Assembly: GCA_026770025.1 (NCBI GenBank)
Contig: JAMXDE010000003.1
Coordinates: 1,054,001-1,118,000 of the forward strand
Source of the DNA: Craspedostauros australis
Lineage: Eukaryota; Bacillariophyta; Bacillariophyceae; Mastogloiales; Achnanthaceae
DNA: 64,000 nt
Direction of reading: 5' to 3'
In this document: positions 53,401 through 62,200 of the stretch, in pieces
Layout of the letters: every line of letters begins with the position of its first letter
How positions within the stretch are numbered: the first letter of the stretch is position 1
Position numbers and translations under genes: made by a program
Notes under the pieces: model-generated
Told to the model about the DNA's origin: nothing
Database searches by the model: none
The model's input: the letters and a program-made list of their open reading frames with translations, nothing else

Positions 53401-54133
53401 CTCACACTGAAACATGGTCTATGCGCAGAAGGTGCCTACGCCTTCTGTTGTGCTGGAATCATCTTCATGAATATCTTCAAGAAGATACATCTGGGCAAAC
53501 GGCTGGCTGCCTTGTCGAGGTGTATTATCGATGTAACCGAGTCCAAATACCTCTTTGGTCGTTACATTTTGGCGATGGAAACCTTCGTTGACTCGTGGTC
53601 CCAGCCTGTTCATGTGTGCTTGGCTGATCTACGTCGAGGCCAGCAAGATGCAATGGAAACAGGCGACCCGGAGTCAGCATACCGATGCTGGGCAATTAGT
53701 TTGATCCTCGCATCTGTGGCTGGTTTACCTCTCATCCCACTGTGTCGAGTGATGAAATCATTGCTTGGGCAAGCACAACACTACGGCCTCAAGATCTTAG
53801 AAGACATCTGCGAGCCTGCTTACGATATGTCGATGATCTTGTGCGGCAAGAGCGATCTCACAGTATCATTGACGCAAGAAAACTGGAAGAGTCTGGTTGA
53901 CTCGATATCGGTGAAAGATACTAATCCTTCAGAATGGATCAAGTGGATGTACAAGTTTTGGGGTTGCATGCAGCTGGCAGCATACTTTGGCGAACTACAG
54001 GTGGCAAAGAAGTGCATCGGCCCACTTGAGCATCTTTGCAAGGCAGAACATTCAATGATGGTCCTATCTCTCAAGGCATTTCATTCCGGACTCACCATGT
54101 CGAGGTTGGCTCAGCGAATCGCCCCCAACAGCC
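50462..54133 (+). pseudogene. STAND-class NTPase copy 3, disrupted
   Basis: Exon 1 is 50462-51689 and exon 2 starts at 51893. It has an Asp/His-rich N-terminus (poly-Asp near residues 63-80), the AAA_16 entry FVGREDELERL and Walker A GYSGTGKS near residue 175. Walker B, LVLYLDDLQWVD, is created only when the intron is removed. GSYRSNEV, an NVLYTIQALE motif, a winged-helix-like part and TPR-like helices follow. It is clearly the same class as copies 1 and 2 but distant in sequence. Two lesions are seen: an in-frame TAG at 53140-53142 with good coding sequence continuing in the same frame, and loss of the 3' end where element C's LTR begins (54134). The rest may lie beyond the window. The start ATG 50462 is the first in frame. 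Confidence 0.85.
51690..51892 (+). other. Intron of STAND copy 3 (203 bp, GT-AG)
   Basis: The donor is G|GTGAGT at 51690 and the acceptor ACAG at 51891-51892. Splicing joins CTG GAC G to AT CTC CAA TGG and restores the Walker B motif LDDLQW, which confirms the junction. Copies 1 and 2 have no intron at this place. Confidence 0.9.
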
Positions 54134-54661
54134 TAATAGAGCCCAAACGTAATGGCTGTTGTCTTGTTGGCTGTTCTTTAGCTGTAGGCAGAGGCTTGAC
54201 TGGCAAGCGATCCGGACGAGAGTCTTCTGTTCCACAAGTAGTCAATTTAGAATACTGGTAGATGGTGAAGAAACGTGCGGATTATGAGATTAGTGCTATG
54301 GTTCTTCTCTTCGAGGGGAATCTCCTGTGGTGTCCTGTTTGACAATGCGTGTGGGTTGTGTAGCCCGAGTACCGTGGGTCGAGATCCGTCGTCTGAGTTC
54401 TGTGAGAGACAATGGGCGATGATGCCCGTTGTTGTGGCTTTGGTTCCGTGCGTCGGCGTTTTGGCGATGGCGGGTGTCAGAAACTTGGTTATCGGAACCC
54501 CAATGGTTCCTTGACACAAATTCCGAAGATCCGCTTCAAGGTTCTGGATCTGTCTCCAAACGTGGGGTTCGGCGAAGTGTCCGTTCGATCTACTGGAATG
54601 CTGACGAGTCGGATGATTCGTAGTCTCTCTCACTAAGGTGGTTACTAGTTTAGCTCTATTA
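54134..54661 (-). repeat. 3' LTR of element C (528 bp)
   Basis: On its strand it reads TAATAGAGC...GCTCTATTA. The first ~17 bp and the last ~190 bp (from GCACTAATCTCATAATCCGC) are nearly the same as the A/B LTRs; the ~320 bp between are unrelated by eye. This suggests a shared R/U5 with a different U3. Confidence 0.88.
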
Positions 54662-54675
54662 CTCCCCTTCATCTC
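54662..54675 (-). other. Polypurine tract of element C
   Basis: The complement reads GAGATGAAGGGGAG, identical to the tracts of A and B and directly next to the LTR. Confidence 0.75.
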
Positions 54676-54759
54676 ACGTTGAAACGTGAGTTGACTGAAA
54701 GCAAGAAAGCTAATCATAGTGTGGTTTGTTCCGCCGCCCAAGATGGCGGCGAGCGGGCT

Positions 54760-56232
54760 TCATTCCGACTGTTCGTTGTTGTCGTAGTAGCCGTGGCGTG
54801 GTTGGCGGTTGGCGAGCATGGTTTCCAATGCCTTGTTCAACAAGGAGGTGATGCTGACCTGCTGAACTTGGTTGATATGGTCAAGCCCTCCGCAGAAAAG
54901 GATATCGGCGAGGGTTTGGATGACCATAGGTGTCCTCTCGTCGTTTTGGAGGACGGCCTTGATCTGAGCTGTGGGGTCGGGAGGCATCTGGAAGATGGAT
55001 GGCTGCATCATCGTTGGTCCATGGTTGCTGGACATGATGTACCCAGATCGAAGACGTCGGGGCGACGGGTATGCGATCGCTGGTCGGGGTTCCGTTCGGG
55101 CCCTCTTGTTAGCGTTGCTAGTCTCCGGAGTGTTGGGTGTCGATGGCAGGGGATGGTTGAAGACGGGGAAACTGCGGGTGTTGGCGTTCGCATCCTCATT
55201 GTGGTTCGCAGGTGCCGGGTACGCGGTTGCTATCGGCACGTCATCATCGGCTGGCCCCTCCGGTGGCGTAGGGACCTCTGGTTGCTCATCCTGGGTTGTG
55301 GGAGGCATCGGCTCTGCTGCATCGGGAGGATTCTCCGCGGTCGTGGTAGGAGCTCCTTTCGCGTTGATGGTCCCACTCGTGGTTTTCTTGGCGGACCTGA
55401 CCTGTTTGATCGTCTTGATTCTTGACATTCCCGAGGAAACGGTTGAATCCTCAGATTCATCGAAGAGCCCCTTTCTCTTGGGGCGGTTGCTTTGCTTGCT
55501 GCTGGCTCCAGAGGTGGGTCGTCGCGATGCTTGGTTCCGGTTGGTTGAGTTGTCTTCTGGTCGGAAGATGGACCCAGAATCGTCACTGTCGCCGGGCTCT
55601 TGGACGGACGCGCTGTCCACGGAGTGGTCGGTCTGGATCATGGGCTTTGGACGTACCTTGTCGGTATACCCTTGTCCATCTCGCGTGGCTGTCAAGATTT
55701 TGGACGCCGGTGATGGTCGTGATGATCGTCTGATGGGAGGTCTGGGGTGGCTGATCACCGCCCCACTTGCGATCTCTGCTTCCACGTCAATCACACTTCC
55801 TGGGTCCTGCGATTCTTGGTCTCCGTCGCGGTAGGCCTCTGATTCAGACTCCTGATGGCTAGCTTCTTCTTCTGCGGTCATCTTCTCGTCGAAGAATCCG
55901 TCCGGGATCTCATCCAGGAACCTGCCTTCTAGTGTCTCTCCCTCTTCGAGACTGGGACGGGTGTCTTCGAGGGATGGTATTCCGTCGACCATGTCATCCT
56001 CATCGGTAGGGGGAAAGGGCTCGTTCGCGAGTGCGTTCTTCTCTCGTGCGAGGTTGACGGCGAGGGTGTCGCTTTGTTTCCGGACCATTCGTGCCTTCCT
56101 TGCGCGTGCGAAGATGATTGGGATCCGGTTCTTCCTCACCTTGAAGAAGTGGCATATGGATGGCTTTCGCAAGGTTGCGCGGTACTCGTCGGGTGGTTCG
56201 CCCCATGCGCCGTCCTCTTTGGGGTAGAAGCA
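54760..56232 (-). CDS. Element C C-terminal extension, after an in-frame TAG
   Basis: This is the same frame as the main polyprotein, separated from it by one TAG (56233-56235); the first ATG after the stop is at 56172 and would give 470 aa. The residues after the stop (CFYPKEDGAWGE) align with the uninterrupted A/B protein (QYFYPADDGAWAE), so Q (CAG) became TAG or is read through. The content is acidic, Pro/Ser-rich, without a recognised domain. It has a short predicted helical stretch near the start (FFKVRKNRIPIIFARARK) that is conserved in A/B. The stop at 54760-54762 lies 85 bp before the polypurine tract. The role is unknown. Confidence 0.65.
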   Translation of the reverse strand, partial: CFYPKEDGAWGEPPDEYRATLRKPSICHFFKVRKNRIPIIFARARKARMVRKQSDTLAVNLAREKNALANEPFPPTDEDDMVDGIPSLEDTRPSLEEGETLEGRFLDEIPDGFFDEKMTAEEEASHQESESEAYRDGDQESQDPGSVIDVEAEIASGAVISHPRPPIRRSSRPSPASKILTATRDGQGYTDKVRPKPMIQTDHSVDSASVQEPGDSDDSGSIFRPEDNSTNRNQASRRPTSGASSKQSNRPKRKGLFDESEDSTVSSGMSRIKTIKQVRSAKKTTSGTINAKGAPTTTAENPPDAAEPMPPTTQDEQPEVPTPPEGPADDDVPIATAYPAPANHNEDANANTRSFPVFNHPLPSTPNTPETSNANKRARTEPRPAIAYPSPRRLRSGYIMSSNHGPTMMQPSIFQMPPDPTAQIKAVLQNDERTPMVIQTLADILFCGGLDHINQVQQVSITSLLNKALETMLANRQPRHGYYDNNEQSE

Positions 56233-59200
56233 CTAGCCATCGGCTATGGCGATGCTGAGGACCTCGGTGGTTTGGAGGTTGTTATCCAGGTATTCGGAGA
56301 GGGTGAGAGGGTAGATGGATTGTTTCTCTACGTGGGAAACACGGCCGGCTGGTGTGTTATCGTTTCCCTTCGTGCAGAAGATTCGGACTCTGCGGCCACT
56401 GTATCCGACGACGATTCCTTGGAAGGGTCCCTTCTTTCCTGCGGGATATAGCACCCTGGATCCGGGGACGGGACAATGGATGCCCTCGTAGAACGGGGTG
56501 TACTTCGGGAATGTCATCTTGCGTATCCTCGTCTGGAATGGGGAGAGGTTGTGTCCGGGGTCCTGGTTGTGGCGGTTCCGTTTTTGTGGTGAAAGCATGT
56601 TCATGTCGCGGAATGCAATAGCGGGTGCGGTCGCGTTCCGTGTCAGGTCTTCTTGGAGATCAGCAATCAACATGTCGCACCTGTATGTTTCGTGCTCAGG
56701 TGTGACGAAAGCCCGAGGTGCCAGGCCCGTGTGGAAGGAAGTTTCACAGTTACCTTCTTTGATGGCTGGCATGGTGACTCCTGGTGGCGGTTTCCGGAAC
56801 TTGGTCGATGTGGCGACGTGTGATTGGTTCCTTGGCATGATGGGCCCTGTCTCCAGCATGTCTCTTGGGTAGTAGAGGACATCGCTTCCACATGAGGGGT
56901 TGATACTCGAGAATGTACTGAATTCGTCGGTGAGGGCTGATGGTGGTGTGTCGCCACGCCGGATCAAGAATTTGTCGGTTGGCGCGCCGGCTGGCTCGTG
57001 GTTCTGATTCGTGGTACGGTTGTCGGTCATGTCGTATACGACACTGGAATTTCGCGTCTGTTGGCGGTTGGGCGAGGCCGGTGTGCTCTTGGTGCGCTTG
57101 ATGGTTCTGGGTGATTTCCTTTGTGCCGTTTCGAGGGGGTTCGGTTCTCGTTGGGTTCTGGTTAGCCGAAGGGTTTTTGAAGTCGGACTGTACTTCATGG
57201 AGGTCTGTTGGTACCTTGCCATGTTCACGCTCATAGTGTGTTCTTTCTTCGGTGGTGATGGTTCTTGCGTTTCCGTGGCCATTATATCGGGATCATCGTC
57301 TGCTCTGGTCGTCCTGCTCTTTGTTATGGCTTGTGATATGGTTTCGTTGTGGTATCCGGACTCATGGATTGAGTTCCGGAATATCGTTCTCGACGTGATG
57401 TGGTGAAATGGTGTTTTGGAAAGGGGCTTGGTGAGTATGTCGGCGATGTTGTCAACTGACGCAATGTGGGCGAACACGATGATTCCAGCGGCGATGCATT
57501 CCCGGATTTGGTGAAAAGCCAATGAGCAGTGTTTCTTCTTCAGCGTTGAGGATGGAACCGTAGTATTGAGTACCACCGCTTTGTTGTCTCCGAGCATGAT
57601 TGCGGGTCCGTCGATGGGGACTCCGAGATCTCTCAGCATGTAGCGCAGGCCTGTGACCGCCTCGGTAGCTATCCTGGCGGCTACCAATTCGGATCCGTAG
57701 GTTGATGTCTCCACTGTGTTCTGTCGTTTGCAGATGGTTTTGACGATGGTGTTGTTGATCAGTAGAACCACGCCCGTCATTGATTTCCGTGTGACCTGGT
57801 CATGGCCATGGTCAGCGTCCACGTAACACGTGATTTGAACTGGTTTCCCTTTTGGTGTTGGTATTGATACGGGGGTGACCTCTGATGCGGTAGGGTAGAA
57901 TTCTCTCCAATGGCTTGAGAGGGTGGTGTCGATGTTCGTGTGGTCCACTGGGTTGGGGTCGCAGAGGATGGCTCCCCTTTCTCGACCTTTGAGGTACCCG
58001 ATGATTCGTTGGATGGTCAAGAGGTGTCCTTCCCTTGGTGCCATGGCGAACCGTGCCATCGTCGTCGTGGCGTATTGGATGTCCAGCCTCCCGAGGGTCA
58101 CGACCCAATTGAGGCAACCCAGTATCGATCGGTAGGTCCTGGCGTCTTCAGCACTTGTGAAGTCCGAGGTGTCGCTTTCTGGGTGGCAGGCTTCTACCAT
58201 GGGGGTGGATGCCTTCGGGATTGTCTTCCCTACTAGTTGTTCCACTCGTTTGATGACGTTTCCGATATACGTCTGGGCCGAGAGTCCGATGTTGACTCCC
58301 CTGTCCTTCCAGTTCTTGGGAAGGTCGACGATGTTCCCGCCAAGGTAGTACTCTGGGTCACCGCATTGTTTCATGGTGTACCGTTTCTTGAGGTCGTCGA
58401 TGATTGGGATGGGGTCCTTACTGAAGACCAGTACGTCATCCACATATGTGGTGATCATCTCGTAGTGGTCGTCGGCTTCTCGGGTGTAGATGTCATTGTC
58501 GGCCTTGGAGGGTAGGAATCCCATGGTTCGGAGGGTGTCCGCGAAGTGTTCGTGAAACCTTGCACTTGATGTCCTCAGGCCGTAGAGTCCCTTTTGGATG
58601 ATGAGGGGTTTGCCTTCGAGGTTACCAAATTCAGGGCCTGCTCGGATGTAGCATTTCTCGAGGGTGTCGGCGTATAGGAACGCGTTCCCTACGTCGCCGG
58701 CGTATGCTCTCAGTCCGTTGGCTGCTGCGATGGCGAAGGCGATTCGGATGGTGTCTGATGCTACCACCCCTGAGTATACGTCTTCGGTTGGTGGGGATGT
58801 CTTGTTCCCGTTTGCCACCAGTCTTGCCTTTCGACGTAGGTCGAACTTCACATCGTAGACGATGTGGTATGGGATCTTGGTGTACCCATCGAGTGCTTCG
58901 TTCGGTCTTGGTTGTCTGAAGGTTCCCAACCGTTTGATCTGGTCCAGTTCCTTGTTGATGGCTTCGCTCCAGAGTCCGTCTCCGTTGAGCCTGTCGATAG
59001 CCATGGCGTGTTTCAGGCTGTTGGGTACCAGGGTGCCGAACTTGTACTTGTTTCCTGGGCGGTGGTTTGCCAGTTTGGTGGCTAGCATTGATCGCATGTG
59101 CTGGTTCCTTGCTCTGTGGAGTTCCACCCATTCGAACCCTTTCTGGTCCTGTAGGTGGTTCTGCTCGGTGTATTCGATGATGATGTCTGGCTGTTGGGCC

Positions 59201-62200
59201 CTTAGGTCTCCCATCCTGCACCATGATCGCATTCCGTTCATCCATAGCATCTCTAGGATTGCTTCGGTGGTCCCGTCCTCTCGTGTCTCGTGGTGGTGAC
59301 GAGTGATTCCCTTTGCCTTCCAGTTGAGGTTCCTTCCATCGAGGATGAAGTTGTCTCTTTCGGTGTACTGGTCACATTGGGCCAGGTATGCGAGTTGGTT
59401 GACTTCTGTTGCCGTGAGGTTGCAGGCAAAAGAGATGGATGTCGTATCCCATGGGATGTTCGTGTTGCACCCTGGTGGGTTCTGCCTCGGGTTCCCTGGA
59501 TGGTTTGTTAGGGTGGGTACCCTTTGCGGTGGCGCGGTGTTCACGCCTGTCGTGACTGGATCCGCTGCGATGGTCTGGATTATGGATCTGATCGTTCCAT
59601 GGACGATGTTCTTCCATGGGATGCCTTTCCTGGTGCCTGTTGACAAAACAGATCGTTTGTTTTGCTTGGTCCTCTTATTCCCTCCCCTTTCTTCGGGGCC
59701 GTCATCCATGTGTTGGTATGATGGTGGTCCCGACGAACACGGAAGATACGAAGACCCTGGGTCAGAGCCTCCCCTGTCTGGCGCATCGGGGCTCGTTCGC
59801 GGATTGTCCTTCTCGGTGGCACGCGTCGTGTGTGCCTTCGCTGTCCGTTTGGTCAGCGTTTGGGATCGGGTGACGGGTCCTGTGTTTCGTGCCTCCCCTG
59901 GGTTGGGGATCCCGGTGGGTCGCGTCGGTTTGTTGGTCTTGTTCTCCCATGCCCGTGGGTGCGTCGTCTTGGCAGTCGCTGCATACCCTCTTTTCGGTGG
60001 GATCTTGGTCTTCCATCCTTGTGGGGTACCGGACAGTTCCAGCGGGGTCCGTGTGCTGGGGTTATTCGTCTCGGGGTCCATGTCTTGGTCGAATGTGACG
60101 CGCCTGTTGTTGTTTATACCCTTCCTGAAGGGGCGGACCACGCTTCGTACCAGTACACGTCGGGATTCGTCATCCAGCACGTGGTAGGTGAGGAAATCCC
60201 CATGGGACTCTGCCACGCCGAGCCAGTATCCTGACTTCTCTTTCGAGTTCGGGAAGGTAGCGTTAGGGTCATGGTACAAGATCTTCTCGTAGAATTGGAA
60301 GGTCAAGAGCGCAGAGATGTCGACGGTTTCTCCGTGTCGTACGGTGTATGGGATTGCGTATCGTAGGGACGGGTCTGATGTGTGGTTGTGCACGTAGCAC
60401 ATGTATCGGAAAGCGTGGAACCACGCCTTTGGTGGTGCCCCTGTCCGGTCAATGAGTGTCGTGACACATCGCTTCATGTACAGGATGGCGTTGTGCTCGG
60501 CCGGGTTCTGTTGCTGGTTGTGCGGTTCTGTCAGCCTTGATTTGATGTGGAGGTCCCTAAGAAGCTTGAGGACCTTCTCTCCGGTCTGTTCCTTCGCGTT
60601 GTCGCTGTGGAAGGCCCATGGTGCACCCTCTGTCCTGATGAAATCCTGGAAGGCGACGAAAACTTCTTCTTTCTTCTTCAGGCCATATGCGTTGATCATG
60701 TGGGAGGATGTCCCGTAGAAGATTTGCGCCATGGAGTATCCGTCTCCAAAGGACTTGACGTTGGAGAATATGGTGTCCGTCGCCACGATCTCCCGGATTC
60801 GTTGTCGTCGCATCCACTCGAATCTGGACTTCTTGTGCCTTCGCATAGGGTAAGTGATCACTGCCCGCATGAGTTGTGTGGTTCTGGCAAGGGTCTGTTT
60901 GATCACGTGCGTGGGCAGATACCCGAGGTACGGTCGGATCTTGTGCAGATCGATGGACTTCCATTTGGCTCGGAAAGGGAACCCTTGGTGGCTGTACTCG
61001 GTCATAGCTTCCGCAGGGTGTCGGTCCATGGTGTCCATGGGATTGTCCTTTCCCGGATCATCGATCCCGACGGGGTTCTCGCATTTGGTGTGCCCATGGT
61101 ATTCAGGTGCGCTGCGTGGGTCTCCTCGGAGGGTGTCAGCGCGCGTTGCCTTGGTCACGCCGATCTCGTTGGGGATACGAAAAGTCTCCCGATTTCTCTG
61201 GAACGCCGGTTCGGATCCTACCGAGTGTAAGGATGAGATGACGCTGTCAGCCTCGTCATCCGGATCTGATACCTTTGTCGACAGAACGTTGGCTGGCTCG
61301 ACGTATCCCATTTGGTCCGTTCCTACTGCGTTGGCCTCGCGATCGATGCCCAGCTCCCTGTATAGGTGGTCGATGTCTCCCGCGGAGAGATTGTCCACCA
61401 TGTCAAAAAGGGTGCCTTGGATCGAAATGGCAGTGTCGGTAGCCGATTTCGCGAATGTTACCGTGTCGATTGCATGTGACATTCCAATGAGTTCCCCGAG
61501 ACTTAGAGTGTCAAGGAATGCGTCCACCTTGGGGTACTCCTCGTGTACACGGTTGGAGTCTCCTGTGGCGTGCTCATCTGAATGGTGGGCGTTGGGGTCC
61601 ATGGATTCTCGTCTTTCCATGGGATCATCCGGGATACCGTCTATGGCTTGGCGTGTCCTGGGTTCCGTGGGATCCTTTGATGCATTGTGGGCGCTTGGAT
61701 CCATTGCTCCAGCGTCACGCGGTGCATCAGGTTGGTCATTCCAGTCGACAACCTTGTCTCCTCCAATTGGGTCCCTGGTAAGGTAGCAACCCATGGGCAC
61801 GTTGCATACGTGTCCTCCTTGGTGATCTGAAGGGTTCCATCCTTGCTTTGGGGTGATGTCATAGGTGGGCAGATCCTCATCGTCCTCCATGATGGGAAAA
61901 ACGTCGAACGTCATCAGCGCGTCTCGCATCTCCAAGTTGATTGTCGTGTCTTCGTTAGGCATTAGGCATTGTCGGCCTGTGCCTGGTGTCGCGAACGATG
62001 CCCGGTGTTCCGACGAAACCGTATCGAGGACGGCTCCACTGGCCCGAATTTGGTGGTCGGATAGCAGTGTCACCCGACTGTCGACGTTCAGAGCGGCTTC
62101 GTAGATCCGGAGGATCACTTCGTTGCCTTCTCTGGTCCTGGCCTTGATACTTGCGTCTACCACCGCGAGGTTGTTCTTCCTCATCGTGCTGGCCACGGCA

